Notes: generated by a model not told the origin, from the letters alone. 64,000 nt of DNA from Bacteroidota bacterium (GCA_023251875.1 JAHEXY010000009.1:62001-126000); one strand, 5' to 3'; counted from the stretch's first letter, positions 44,617 to 55,176 are shown. A program made the numbers and translations.

Positions 44617-45708
44617 ATGAAACTTCATTTCCTCCACATCTCAACAGCCCAACCCTGGCGTGGCGGAGAGCAACAGCTTGTTTATTTATTTGAAGAACTT
44701 CATCAACAAAATATAAAACAAACCATTGTTTGTACTAAAAAATCGGCCTTAGAAAAACATTGTATCGAAAGTGGAAAGCAATTTATTTCTCTACAAAAAA
44801 AAGGTTCTTTTGATATTGCATTTGCTTACCAATTAAAAAAAATAAGTGGAGAGAATTCTATTCTTCATGTGCACGATTCGCATGCACATACTGCTGCAGT
44901 TTTATCTTCGATATTATTTCGCAATAAGGCTCCCATTATAGTAAGCCGCAGAGTTGATTTTAAAATTGGAGATAATTTTTTATCAACTTTTAAATACAAT
45001 TACCGTAGCGTAAAAAAAATAATTTGTGTTTCTGACGCCATTAAAAAAATAATAAGTCCTGAAATTAAAGATCAAACAAAACTCGTAACCATACATGATG
45101 GAGTAGATTTAAATAAATTTGAAATAGGTAAAATATCTAAAACAAAACTCCGCTCTGAATTTACTATTCCTGACGATTATTATTTAATAGGCAATGTAGC
45201 GGCATTGGCTCCGCATAAAGATTATTATACCTTTATTGATACGGCTTCAATACTCATTCAAAAAAATATAAAAGCAAAATTTGTAATGATTGGCGAGGGG
45301 CCTGAAAGAAAAAAATTAGAAGCTTATATAAAACAAAAAAACATGTCGGAGCATATTATTATGACAGGTTTTAGAAACGACATCAAAGAAATTTTACCGG
45401 AACTAGATATTTTTTTAATTACTTCAGAAACGGAGGGTCTAGGCTCTTCTATTTTAGATGCAATGCTTTGTAAAGTTCCAGTTGTAGCTACAAATGCCGG
45501 AGGCATCCCTGAAATAATTAAACACCATGAAACGGGTTTATTGGCTCCTATTAAAAACTCAATTACGCTTGCTGAAAATATTGAAATACTTATTTCAAAT
45601 CCCGAATTAAAAAATAAGTTTATCAAGAATGCTTTAAATCTAGTAAACAAATTTTCGAAAGAAAATATGGCCACTAAAACACTCGAAGTTTATAAAGAAA
45701 TGTATTAA
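44617..45708 (+). CDS. GT4-type glycosyltransferase (363 aa)
   Basis: The start is the ATG at 44617 (MKLHFLHISTAQPWRGGEQQ), which gives the standard GT-B N-terminus with the donor/acceptor loop RGGEQQL. The frame also stays open upstream to a TTG inside cdsA, which is less likely. C-terminal features are HDGVDLNKFE, VAALAPHKDY, VMIGEGPERKKLEAY and EGLGSSILDAMLCKVPVVATNAGGIPEI with the catalytic-site Glu pair of family 4. Substrates are unknown; cell-surface glycan synthesis is likely. It closes the operon and converges with the next gene, only 2 bp separating the stops. Confidence 0.88.
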   Translation: MKLHFLHISTAQPWRGGEQQLVYLFEELHQQNIKQTIVCTKKSALEKHCIESGKQFISLQKKGSFDIAFAYQLKKISGENSILHVHDSHAHTAAVLSSILFRNKAPIIVSRRVDFKIGDNFLSTFKYNYRSVKKIICVSDAIKKIISPEIKDQTKLVTIHDGVDLNKFEIGKISKTKLRSEFTIPDDYYLIGNVAALAPHKDYYTFIDTASILIQKNIKAKFVMIGEGPERKKLEAYIKQKNMSEHIIMTGFRNDIKEILPELDIFLITSETEGLGSSILDAMLCKVPVVATNAGGIPEIIKHHETGLLAPIKNSITLAENIEILISNPELKNKFIKNALNLVNKFSKENMATKTLEVYKEMY

Positions 45709-45710
45709 AA

Positions 45711-48527
45711 TTATCTTATCAATTGAACAAAGCCGTTGTAAGCATGTTGTTTTCCAAAATCGTCAGTAGCAGTAATTACATAATAATATACCCCCTCCGG
45801 AACTTTATTGCCATGTACTGTTCCATCCCATGGACTAGCATCATCGTTTGAATCATATACTTTTATTCCCCATCTGTTATAAATATCAATTTCATATTCA
45901 TTCACGCCTTGCGTAATACCTAAAAAGAAATCATTAATACCATCTCCATTGGGTGTAAACACATTTGGCATTGTTAAAGAATATACCGATTCTATTGTGA
46001 TTACTTTGGTTAATGTATCAACACATCCATCTTGATACGAAACCAGTTGTACCGTATAATCTCCCCCATCTGAATAAATATGAGAGGGATTTTGTTCTGA
46101 TGAAAAAGTTCCATCTCCAAAAATCCAGTAAGAAGAATCCACATTCTGGGTATAATTATAAAAATCTGTAACCATTTGGCTATTACCATTAAGAGCTTCT
46201 ATAAAGTCAAAACTAGCCGCTATACTTGTGTTGATATTGCTTATCGATATGGAATCGATAGCAGTGCAAATTCCATCAGAAACTGTAATGGTATAGATGC
46301 CTGATGCTAAATTGGTAGCTGTATCCGTATTTTGAGGATTAATAGTATTCCATAAGTAGGTATAATTTCCGTATCCCCCACTAGCACTTACATAAGCCAG
46401 TCCATTAGCATGATTACAAGTTTCATCTTCAGCCCCAAGTAAAAGTTGAATAGTTTGATCATTTATATATACAGAATCTTTGGTAAGACACGTTCCATTG
46501 GTTACCGTTACAACATATTCTCCTTTTGTTAAGCCACTAATTGCTATACTTGTTTGAATTGGATTCGTGTTCCATGAATAAGTACAATTGCCCGTATCTC
46601 CACTTACACTAATAGAAGCTTGTCCCAATGCTTGCCCACATGTATCATCAATACCAGAAATAGTATACGGTAAATTAAAAATATTGTTTACAGTAAGGGT
46701 ATCCGAAATAAAACAATTAGCATAGGCAATACTTACAATATAAATACCTCCGGTTAAATTACTAATGGTATCATTGGTTTGAATAGGATTGGTATTCCAA
46801 CTAATAGTTGGCGTAATAGAAGTATCAAGAAAATTTACGATTGCCATACCAATAGATTGATAACAACTATCATTAATACTCGTAAGCGTATACGGAGCAC
46901 CTTTAACAACAATTGAGGTAGAAAGCGTATCAGTATAAACAGCACAATCATCATTTATTTCAACAATAAGCAGGGCATTATAAGTTCCATTTTGATTGTA
47001 TACATGACTTGTAGCTGCACCTGTAGCAGAATCACCATCTCCAAAAAACCATTTTATAGTAGCAGTATCAACTGATGAAGGAGCAATAAAACCAACCGTT
47101 TCACCCGGACAAATTGTATCGTTATATAGAGAACTTTTTAGTGTATCTGAATTAGAAACAATAGAAAAATAATTATTGCCTGACGAACTTAAATCATAAC
47201 CACCACTAGCTCCTGCTGCATAACCAAATGATTCTGCATTTCCCAATCCATATACATAAGCAATAAAACCACTGTCTGCTTTTAAAATATGATCACCTTG
47301 GGTAGTTGAAATTTGTGCGTATGAATAGTTAGGATCACTTGGTACAGGAGAAAAATAACTGCTTATACTGTTTCCATCTAATTTAATTTGATTCGTATAG
47401 GCTGTTTTCATTAGCACATTTACATAATAGTTATAAATGTTATAGGTATATATTTCATTAAAATTAGCGTAGGATAATAAATGATCATTTGAATTTAAAA
47501 CTATCATTAAAGGATCGCCAATAATTGTTTGATAATCGCAACCTTCTCCCTGGCAATATTGCGCTACAGAAATAGGTTGGTTGGCATGAATAGAGGCTGT
47601 TGTTTGATTTTCAGTAAAAGCATATTGTTCACCTGCATTTAAATTAACGGTAATAGTAGATCCATTATTAATAGTAACTGTGGTGCTATTGGTTGATGCT
47701 ACTATTTTGTATGTATCTTGGCTACGCAATGCCAATGGAACCGTAACATACTCTTTACCCCAAAGTTTAGTGGGATACATTTGTTCATACAAATGATCGC
47801 AAGCATAGCAATCGCCAACATACGTACATATTGCCCCACCAAAAACTGCAATGGCATGGCATGAAGTATTATCACCTGAAGAAACTATTTTAGTACCTGA
47901 AAGATCTCCGGAATCAGCCGCTTGAATTTGATAGGTTTCTCCTTTATCTAAATTAATTGAAAAGGGAACATTGGCCGACTTGCCTCCTGCCGTTTTGGTT
48001 GTAGGTGTAATTTGCACGGTAGTATTATCTTCCGTAGCCACAACTAAAAATTCAGCCGGGTATACTGTACCAAAATAATCAAGGCCGGCATAGCTGCTTA
48101 CATAGTATTCATTACTTAATGTTTTAACAGGCATAATCACAGATCCATCAAAAGTATTTCCATCATAATTCATTGCATATAAACTTATATTTTCGCCCGA
48201 AGTTATGTGAACGCCTTGCTTGGTTATTTTATCAGACCCAACAACCATGGCACTATTAGTAGGAACTATAACTTTAGTAATATTACCCACCGTTACACTA
48301 AAACTTTTTGACCAGCTAATCGAAGGAATAGAAACAGTTCCTGAAGTATTCAATTCTGAACTAATATAAAGCGTAAGTTCTATGCTACTGGTAGTAGTAT
48401 TCTCCATAAACCCCATCCAAAAATCATTGCCTTTAGTAGAAAAATTTTGTGAAAATAAGGATGGGAGAAAAATAAAACTGAAAATAAATGCCAAGCAAGT
48501 ATTTTTCAACAAACGTAATGATAACAC
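45711..48527 (-). CDS. IgGFc-binding-like / PKD / SprB surface protein, T9SS type B (938 aa)
   Basis: After a signal peptide (MLSLRLLKNTCLAFIFSFIF to about residue 26), residues about 27-430 form an IgGFc-binding-like domain (STKGNDFWMGFMEN, VVATEDNTTVQITPTTKT, CDHLYEQMYPTKLWGKEYVT). A PKD domain is at about 490-540 (KWFFGDGDSATG). Three SprB-type modules follow, with DDTC/DETC and SWNTNPIQT motifs, then a second PKD (WIFGDGTFSSEQNPSHIY). A type B sorting tail starts at about 851 (MPNVFTPNGDGINDFFLG). It is a paralogue of the next gene upstream with the same domain order. The ligand is unknown; the domain name does not imply antibody binding here. Confidence 0.88.
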   Translation of the reverse strand: MLSLRLLKNTCLAFIFSFIFLPSLFSQNFSTKGNDFWMGFMENTTTSSIELTLYISSELNTSGTVSIPSISWSKSFSVTVGNITKVIVPTNSAMVVGSDKITKQGVHITSGENISLYAMNYDGNTFDGSVIMPVKTLSNEYYVSSYAGLDYFGTVYPAEFLVVATEDNTTVQITPTTKTAGGKSANVPFSINLDKGETYQIQAADSGDLSGTKIVSSGDNTSCHAIAVFGGAICTYVGDCYACDHLYEQMYPTKLWGKEYVTVPLALRSQDTYKIVASTNSTTVTINNGSTITVNLNAGEQYAFTENQTTASIHANQPISVAQYCQGEGCDYQTIIGDPLMIVLNSNDHLLSYANFNEIYTYNIYNYYVNVLMKTAYTNQIKLDGNSISSYFSPVPSDPNYSYAQISTTQGDHILKADSGFIAYVYGLGNAESFGYAAGASGGYDLSSSGNNYFSIVSNSDTLKSSLYNDTICPGETVGFIAPSSVDTATIKWFFGDGDSATGAATSHVYNQNGTYNALLIVEINDDCAVYTDTLSTSIVVKGAPYTLTSINDSCYQSIGMAIVNFLDTSITPTISWNTNPIQTNDTISNLTGGIYIVSIAYANCFISDTLTVNNIFNLPYTISGIDDTCGQALGQASISVSGDTGNCTYSWNTNPIQTSIAISGLTKGEYVVTVTNGTCLTKDSVYINDQTIQLLLGAEDETCNHANGLAYVSASGGYGNYTYLWNTINPQNTDTATNLASGIYTITVSDGICTAIDSISISNINTSIAASFDFIEALNGNSQMVTDFYNYTQNVDSSYWIFGDGTFSSEQNPSHIYSDGGDYTVQLVSYQDGCVDTLTKVITIESVYSLTMPNVFTPNGDGINDFFLGITQGVNEYEIDIYNRWGIKVYDSNDDASPWDGTVHGNKVPEGVYYYVITATDDFGKQHAYNGFVQLIR

Positions 48528-48596
48528 TATAAGATATATTTTTTAATTAATAATTTAAGAGTATCAGGGATTTTTTATTCAAGGGGAATAATACGG

Positions 48597-48604
48597 CAAA
48601 GGTA
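48597..48604 (-). promoter_or_regulatory. Candidate -7 element for the 938-aa surface protein
   Basis: Plus CAAAGGTA gives TACCTTTG on the minus strand, an exact TAnnTTTG match, 69 bp before the ATG at 48527. It lies in the 132-bp gap after the paralogue upstream, so the two genes may be transcribed separately. Confidence 0.4.
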
Positions 48605-48659
48605 ACGTTTTAAATAGGATATTATTATGTCTTAATTCTAGAATTATCCAAAGAAGTAT

Positions 48660-51434
48660 TTATCTTATCAAGGCTACGCTACCTCTATAGGTATAAAAAT
48701 CGCCCAACACACTAACAATATTAAAAGTATAAATATACACGCCATCTTGTACCAACATATTATTACTTTGCATTTGTCCGTACCAAGGTTGGTTAATATC
48801 AGCAGTTTCAAAAATTAAATTTCCCCAACGATCACGAATATTCATCGCATATAAATAGATGCCTATTCCTTTACCAGAAAAACTATCATTTAACCCATCA
48901 TTATCCGGAGTAAATGAATTTGGGATATAAAAACTATAAGGCTCTTGAATAATAATATACTGCAATAGTGTATCCGCACATCCATTGGGGTCATAGCTAA
49001 TTAAAGTTACTGCATACACACCCGTATCAGAATAAGAATGAGTAGGATTTTTTTCTGTAGATGAAGTTCCGTCTCCAAAATCCCAATGAACAGAATCGGC
49101 CCCTATAGTTAAATTAGAAAAATTGGCATTTGTTTTACCATTGTTATTTAATTCTTGATCAAAAGAAAAATTAGAAGTAACCAAAACCGGTTCTGCATTT
49201 ACCATTACAGAATCAATAACGGTACATAAACTATCTATTACTGTTAAAACATAATAGCCTGATGAAAGTAAGGAAGCCGTATCTGTAGTTTGAACAGGGT
49301 TGGTATTCCAACTTAAAGTATAGGCCGAATTTCCTGTATCAATAGATGCAATGGCGGAACCATTGGGTAAATTACAAGTTTCATCAATGCTACTTAACAC
49401 AACAACAGGTGCAGCATAATTAACAATTGAAATACTATCTGTTACCAAACAGGTTCCATCATCTACAGAAACAATATAAGTGCCCGCAACAAGGTTAGAA
49501 GCAGTATCCGTTGTTTGAATAGGAGATGTATTCCAACTATAGGTATAAGTTCCCAAAATATTGGGTGTAACATAAGCTTTGCCATTGGCAAGGCTACAGG
49601 TTTCATTTACACTATCCATTTGAATAGTAAAACTGGTAAGGTTGTTTATGGTAACTGTGTCTATTGCTGAACAGGTTCCATAAGTAATGGTAACCCAATA
49701 ATCTCCTGCACTTAATCCACTAGCTGTATCATTCGTTTGCACAGGATTGGTACTCCAAACATAATTTGCCTGTACTGTAGTATCAGATATATAAGCAATG
49801 GCTAAACCATTTGCTTGGCTACAAGTTTCATCAACTGAATTAAAAGTTATAGAGGGCCCTTTAACAGTAAGTTTTGCACTTAATGTATCTGTCGATATAG
49901 AACATCCATTATTTTTTTCATACACCAATTTTAGATCATATACTCCTTCTACAAGGTAGGTATGAGAAGCTGTTTTGCCTATAGTTGAATCTCCATCGCC
50001 ATAATACCAAACCCACGAAAGAATATTTGAGGTAGAATTACCTGTAAAATTTATTCCTTCACCCGGACAAATAGTATCATTAAATAAACTATAATCAATA
50101 GAATCTCCTTTTGAAATAATATTAAAAGAAGTTAGGTTTTTTAAAGATGCACCGGCTGCATAACCATAAGATTCTGCCACTCCAGTAGCACCAAATCCAT
50201 ATACATAGGCAATAAATCCACTATCAGTTTTTAAAACATGAGCTCCTGAATCTGTTGTAATTTGTGCATAAGAATAGGTAGGATCTGCAGCAACTGTTGA
50301 AAAAGAAGAGGCTATGCTTGTACCATCCAATTTTACCAATGAAGTATTGGCTGTTTTGGTCATAACATTAATATAAAAATTGGTAACGAGACCGGTTCCC
50401 ACTTCTACAATGGTTGCATCGGTTAATGTTTGCTCGTTAGGGCTTAACATAATAATATCCGGATCGCCTCCTACATTATCACAAGATAAGCCTTCTGTAT
50501 ATTGAGCCATTGAAATTGGGCAACTTGCCGTTACCGTTTCAGCAGTTTGCTTCACTTTAAATTCATAATATTGTCCGGCATTTAACATCAGGGTACTCGT
50601 TCCATTAATGGTAACTGAAGTTCCATTCTCGCTCGCAATTATTCTATATACGTCTTCTTTTCTGGTTTTTAAGGGAATTAAAATAAAATCTGTACCCCAA
50701 GTAGAGATAGGATACATTTGTTCATAAATATGATCGCAATAAGAACAACCTCCAACCTTAGCACACATACCTCCTCCATAAACAGCTATTGGAGCTCCGC
50801 CATAGGAACGAATTTTTGTACCCGTTAAATCATAGTTTGAAGATGCATTAATAGGATATACTTCACCTTGTTGAAGGGTAACTGTAAACGGACTTCCGGC
50901 AGCTTTTCCCCCTTTTGTTTTTACAGAAGGCGTAACTTCTACCGTAGTATTATTTTGAGTTGCAATTATTAAACATTCAGAAGGATAAGAAGAAGTACTA
51001 TAACCCTCTATTGCTAATACATAATAATCATCACCCAAAGTTGGCGTTGGTAAAATTAATGCCCCATCTGCCGAATAACTTCTATAGTTCATTGAATATA
51101 AACTAATAGAATCATTTGCTACAACATGCACGCCTTTTGACTGAACCGTTTCAGAACCACTCGTCATATATGTTGTTGGCACTAAAACATGTGTAACAAC
51201 TCCTGGAGTAACCGTATAATTAGTTGACCATCCGGCCAAGGGAACAGAAACGGTACCGGAAGTAGCTTTGTTTGAACTTAAATAAAGATCTAATGTTGGA
51301 GCGGGTGAACTAAGATTTTCCATATAGCCTAACCAAAAATCTTTACCCTGAGTAGAAAAAGACTGTGCATTTACATTAAATATGCCAAAAGCATAAATAA
51401 ATAATGCTAAAAATATGGGGTTCAAGTATTTCAT
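48660..51434 (-). CDS. IgGFc-binding-like / PKD / SprB surface protein, T9SS type B (924 aa)
   Basis: This is the paralogue of the 938-aa protein with matching architecture. It has signal peptide MKYLNPIFLALFIYAFGIFN, an IgGFc-binding-like region (STQGKDFWLGYMEN; IIATQNNTTVEVTPSVKTKG; CDHIYEQMYPISTWGTDF), PKD near residue 473 (WVWYYGDGDST), and three SprB-type modules (VDETC, VNETC, IDETC). A second PKD follows (VHWDFGDGTSSTEKNPTHSY), then the sorting tail from about 835 (IPNSFTPDNDGLNDSFSG). The pair clearly arose by duplication but has diverged throughout. Confidence 0.88.
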   Translation of the reverse strand: MKYLNPIFLALFIYAFGIFNVNAQSFSTQGKDFWLGYMENLSSPAPTLDLYLSSNKATSGTVSVPLAGWSTNYTVTPGVVTHVLVPTTYMTSGSETVQSKGVHVVANDSISLYSMNYRSYSADGALILPTPTLGDDYYVLAIEGYSTSSYPSECLIIATQNNTTVEVTPSVKTKGGKAAGSPFTVTLQQGEVYPINASSNYDLTGTKIRSYGGAPIAVYGGGMCAKVGGCSYCDHIYEQMYPISTWGTDFILIPLKTRKEDVYRIIASENGTSVTINGTSTLMLNAGQYYEFKVKQTAETVTASCPISMAQYTEGLSCDNVGGDPDIIMLSPNEQTLTDATIVEVGTGLVTNFYINVMTKTANTSLVKLDGTSIASSFSTVAADPTYSYAQITTDSGAHVLKTDSGFIAYVYGFGATGVAESYGYAAGASLKNLTSFNIISKGDSIDYSLFNDTICPGEGINFTGNSTSNILSWVWYYGDGDSTIGKTASHTYLVEGVYDLKLVYEKNNGCSISTDTLSAKLTVKGPSITFNSVDETCSQANGLAIAYISDTTVQANYVWSTNPVQTNDTASGLSAGDYWVTITYGTCSAIDTVTINNLTSFTIQMDSVNETCSLANGKAYVTPNILGTYTYSWNTSPIQTTDTASNLVAGTYIVSVDDGTCLVTDSISIVNYAAPVVVLSSIDETCNLPNGSAIASIDTGNSAYTLSWNTNPVQTTDTASLLSSGYYVLTVIDSLCTVIDSVMVNAEPVLVTSNFSFDQELNNNGKTNANFSNLTIGADSVHWDFGDGTSSTEKNPTHSYSDTGVYAVTLISYDPNGCADTLLQYIIIQEPYSFYIPNSFTPDNDGLNDSFSGKGIGIYLYAMNIRDRWGNLIFETADINQPWYGQMQSNNMLVQDGVYIYTFNIVSVLGDFYTYRGSVALIR

Positions 51435-51438
51435 AGTC

Positions 51439-51455
51439 TATTTGCAATGCAAATA
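51439..51455. repeat. Small palindrome in the leader of the 924-aa surface protein
   Basis: TATTTGCAATGCAAATA has a 7-bp stem with a 3-nt centre, placed 4 bp upstream of the start codon at 51434. It could affect translation or be a binding site; there is no further support. Confidence 0.3.
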
Positions 51456-51597
51456 AACTAAATCCATACCAATTATACAAAAACAAAAAAAGAAAGAAAT
51501 ACGGCATTTTTTAATATCATTAAACTGACATACCTACATACCGCATTACTTACCAATTCATTACGCTTTTTCTTCTATACTATTTAAAGGTAGTTTA

Positions 51598-53415
51598 TTA
51601 TAATTTAACTAGCTTACCATAATCTATAGGCATTTTATTTTTGAAAATAGTATACGTATATATACCCACAGCTAAATGGGTATTATCATAAATTAAATTT
51701 GCATTAATGAAAGATTTAGAGTCGATTATATGGCCAGTCATATCTGCAATAGAAAGTGAATATCTTGATTTAGATTTATTGATGTCTTCATTAACCGAAA
51801 AAACGACATAATCATGAAATGGATTTGGATAAATAGTAATAGCTGCTAAAGCATTAGAAGTAATATTTATCACATGGCTTAATATTGAATTATTAATTGT
51901 ATTAAAAACCTCTCCTGTAGAAATGGTATCCGTATTTTGTATACTTGACAATATTGAATATGCTTTATTAGTAATAACAGTTCCATTTACATTACCACTT
52001 TTCTGTTTCACTTTAAATTTTAAAAATCCTTTACTTAAACCATTGTTGATGGAAGAAGGGGGAAGATTAATATTTTTTAATAACCAAGTTAAAACATTAC
52101 TTCCTGAAATAGAAAATTCATATGCATCAGAACTGACCCCTGACATAACTGAAGTAACATCTAAATAGGACGATAAGGAGTCTATTATTGTTAAAAAAAT
52201 AACCGTATCTGAGGTCGTATTTTGAAAATAAATCAAATATTCTAATTCCTCTGTTGATTTAATTTCTTTATCACTACCAATTCCAGATGGAAAAACAAAC
52301 TCCTGATTTGTATAAGAAGAAGCAATTATTTCATGGCAGTCTACTTCTCTATCCCAAAGAGCATCGGCTTGGGTAACTTCTTCTTTTTTTCCTAAAGAAA
52401 ACAGAGAGGAATTATTTCCGCATGCCTCTACTATAGATTGAGGTTGTGTTGTATTGTAATAATAAGGGCTTTGCTGAGCTTGAACCATATACGTTTTACC
52501 ACTAGCTTGCTGATAATAAATAGTACTATCACCAGATGGTAATTTAAACTTCACTTGTTTCAACATTAAATTATCTTCATATACCAAATATTCTAACGAA
52601 TCCGTCATGTTACCGGTTCCTATATTTGAAACGATAAATTGTATACTGTCTGTTAAACATGTGCCTTGTACATTAATGATAGCTCCATCCCATAATGAAT
52701 CTTGAATGGTATAACAACTTACTTCGGGATATATTTGAACATCACTACCAATTGTTTTTCCAAGTAAGGCATTGCAATTTACTTGAGCCGTTATTGTAAA
52801 AGCGCCTTTTTCTCCTACTTTTAGAGTATCTATACTAAATTTAGACGCATGCTGACTAGTATCTAAACTTACCGTTCCATTAAAAGTATTTCCTATTATA
52901 GTAATGGTTGAATCTAATTCAAAATGGGCTATAATGTATGCTCCTGCAACATCTTCAGTACCATAATTGGCATAGGCAATATTATAAGTAGCCAATGAAC
53001 AGGGAATGAGTTCAGATGTGCTCATATCAACCCATAGTAATGGGCATGGAGCAATGGCATTAGTAGCAAAATCATTATTTAATGAAATATTTCCACTATC
53101 AGTACTAAATGAAATTATATTGGGAGAGCATGGATTTTTCCAAATAACAGAATCAATATTTATTAATGAAACGGTATAAGAACCTTTATCTAGTCCTGAA
53201 AATTGATATTTACCGGTTGCATCTGTAATAGCATAGAAGGGACCTGGCTCTGCCTTAAGCATCCAACCTGCTAAACTTTGTTCATTGAAATCTTTTGTAC
53301 AGTTAGTATTAATATCATTATAAACACTACCAACAATACCGTTAAATTGTGCAATAACAAATTGCTTTGTAAGTACTATTAAAATAACACAAATGAATGG
53401 GACTAATTTCTTCAT
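51598..53415 (-). CDS. DUF7619-type secreted protein, T9SS type A (605 aa)
   Basis: Signal peptide MKKLVPFICVILIVLTKQFV is followed by an SdrD-B-like module (VGSVYNDINTNCTKDFNEQS with TDATGKYQFSGLDKGSYTVS). Repeated beta-rich domains come next (IAYANYGTEDVAGAYIIAHF; FIVSNIGTGNMTDSLEY). A DUF7619 region spans about residues 350-490 (DREVDCHEIIASSYTNQE, LEYLIYFQNTTSDTVIFLTI), and a type A tail ends the protein (ITIYPNPFHDYVVFSVNED). It probably adds an extended surface stalk. It is the first of three consecutive genes for T9SS cargo on this strand. Confidence 0.82.
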   Translation of the reverse strand: MKKLVPFICVILIVLTKQFVIAQFNGIVGSVYNDINTNCTKDFNEQSLAGWMLKAEPGPFYAITDATGKYQFSGLDKGSYTVSLINIDSVIWKNPCSPNIISFSTDSGNISLNNDFATNAIAPCPLLWVDMSTSELIPCSLATYNIAYANYGTEDVAGAYIIAHFELDSTITIIGNTFNGTVSLDTSQHASKFSIDTLKVGEKGAFTITAQVNCNALLGKTIGSDVQIYPEVSCYTIQDSLWDGAIINVQGTCLTDSIQFIVSNIGTGNMTDSLEYLVYEDNLMLKQVKFKLPSGDSTIYYQQASGKTYMVQAQQSPYYYNTTQPQSIVEACGNNSSLFSLGKKEEVTQADALWDREVDCHEIIASSYTNQEFVFPSGIGSDKEIKSTEELEYLIYFQNTTSDTVIFLTIIDSLSSYLDVTSVMSGVSSDAYEFSISGSNVLTWLLKNINLPPSSINNGLSKGFLKFKVKQKSGNVNGTVITNKAYSILSSIQNTDTISTGEVFNTINNSILSHVINITSNALAAITIYPNPFHDYVVFSVNEDINKSKSRYSLSIADMTGHIIDSKSFINANLIYDNTHLAVGIYTYTIFKNKMPIDYGKLVKL

Positions 53416-53748
53416 ACACGTAATATATTTATTTTTTTACGATTTAATATGATAAAATTTACAGCATTACTCTTTCATCAATCCACCAATGAATGACAGA
53501 TTTAATAGAGCTTATTATTTTTTTATCCATTTTCTTAGGGGCTTAAGAAATTAAAATTTTATATACAAATGAATATAAGTATGCGCATATAATGAAAGAT
53601 TTTTTTTGATCCTTGTCCGTGCCCTAAATGGCATTACAATGCGCATTTTTATTATTTAATTTGCTGATAATAAATAAATTAATTATTTTAAACAAATTTA
53701 TTTGTCCATAAACAGTATGGCCGTTGCACTACAAAACCAGTAATATTT
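53416..53748. other. Divergent intergenic region, 333 bp, no gene seen
   Basis: This AT-rich spacer separates two divergent genes. It holds only very short open frames (for example 17 codons at 53493) and no tRNA, strong hairpin or palindrome that I can see. It presumably contains the promoters of both neighbours, but no complete TTG/TAnnTTTG pair stands out. Confidence 0.5.
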
Positions 53749-55176
53749 ATGTATAACAGTAAACTAACCGATATTTATCGTTCACTTACCTCAAAAGAAC
53801 TTAAATATTTAGAAGATTTTTTACGGTCGCCCTTTCATAATAAAAATACAGATGTAATTAGATTGGGAGATTATATTATTAATCAAGCCCCTATTTATAA
53901 TCCTCAAAAATTAGAACGCGAAGTAGTTTTCAAAAACATTTTTAGTACGGCAAAATATGACGATCTCAAATTGCGTCACACCATGTCGAATCTTTTAAAA
54001 GTGGTAGAAGATTTCTTATCCTATCTTTCTTATACAGAAAAAGCAGAAGATGCTAAATTATTTTTGCTAAAAGCCTATAGGAAGAAAAATTTGGGCAAGC
54101 ATTTTAATCAAGTTCATCAATCCCTTTCAGAATACATTAATCAAAATAAAAGTAATGCCTTTTCATTTCTTTACAATGAATTTCTATTAGAAGAAGAATT
54201 GGGCAAGCAAATAACCAATGAAAATAATAGAGATAAAGATCCTAATCTACAACAAGTATCCGATAAGTTAGATGCATTTTATATTGGAAATAAATTAAAA
54301 ACCTATGGTTTAATATTAAATCAACAACGTATATCTAATAAAGAGTATGATGTTTCATTTATTAATGAAATATTAGAACGTGTTAAAACCGGTAAATACG
54401 AAAACATCCCAATAATATCTGTTTACTACAATATTATTTACACAATACTTGATGGAGAAAACGAAAGCTATTTTGAGAAACTAAAAGAGTTATTATCCGG
54501 AGAAAATTTAAATTTTTCTATTGATGAATTAAAAGATATTTATGCTTTTGTAAGAAATTACTGTATTAGAAAATTGAATAAAGGCGGAAATGAAAAGTTT
54601 AAGATGGAACTATTTGAAGTTTATGAGAAGGAACTTAAAATTGGAACTTTGCTAAATGACGATCAGCTTTCCCCTTGGACATATAAAAATATTATAGCAC
54701 TAGCTTTGAATATTGGTAAACATAGTTGGGCAGAAACATTTATTAATGACTATAAATCATTTTTGAACAATGAACATCGTGAAAATAATTATACCTACAA
54801 TCTTGCTAAATTAAATTTTGCAAAAGGAGAATATAAAAAAGTAGTGAGTTTACTTCGTAATGTTGATTATACAGATATATTCTTAAATATTGATTCCAAA
54901 ACAATTCTTCTAAAAACCTATTACGAATTAAAAGACATGTTTCCGCTTACTTCATTATTTGATAGCTTTTCTGCTTTTTTAAAACGAAAAACGTCTATTG
55001 GTTATCATAAGGTTGGTTATTCTAATCTTATTGTATTTACAAAACGCTTAGTAGGCTATGAATACGATATGGATAAAGGAAAAATCAAAAAATTAATTGA
55101 TGATATAAAGGCAACATCACAACTTATGGATAAACAATGGATTTTAGAAAAGGCAGAAAAATCTTTATTAAAATAA
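53749..55176 (+). CDS. Unknown helical protein (475 aa)
   Basis: I do not recognise a named family. The protein has no signal peptide or membrane helix and is almost entirely alpha-helical with charged repeats. It opens with YRSLTSKELKYLEDFLRSPF and HNKNTDVIRLGDYI, continues with LRHTMSNLLKVVEDFLSYLS, and in the second half shows TPR-like helix pairs (TYNLAKLNFAKGEYKKVVSL; KTILLKTYYELKDMFPLTSL). I recall similar N-terminal segments in Bacteroidota hypothetical proteins, but no function. It is a single gene whose stop lies 10 bp from that of the convergent T9SS cargo gene. Confidence 0.75.
   Translation: MYNSKLTDIYRSLTSKELKYLEDFLRSPFHNKNTDVIRLGDYIINQAPIYNPQKLEREVVFKNIFSTAKYDDLKLRHTMSNLLKVVEDFLSYLSYTEKAEDAKLFLLKAYRKKNLGKHFNQVHQSLSEYINQNKSNAFSFLYNEFLLEEELGKQITNENNRDKDPNLQQVSDKLDAFYIGNKLKTYGLILNQQRISNKEYDVSFINEILERVKTGKYENIPIISVYYNIIYTILDGENESYFEKLKELLSGENLNFSIDELKDIYAFVRNYCIRKLNKGGNEKFKMELFEVYEKELKIGTLLNDDQLSPWTYKNIIALALNIGKHSWAETFINDYKSFLNNEHRENNYTYNLAKLNFAKGEYKKVVSLLRNVDYTDIFLNIDSKTILLKTYYELKDMFPLTSLFDSFSAFLKRKTSIGYHKVGYSNLIVFTKRLVGYEYDMDKGKIKKLIDDIKATSQLMDKQWILEKAEKSLLK

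Noticed and set aside
53493-53546. 17-codon hydrophobic ORF in the divergent spacer
   Set aside because: Too short, with no ribosome binding site or other support; it could be chance in AT-rich DNA.
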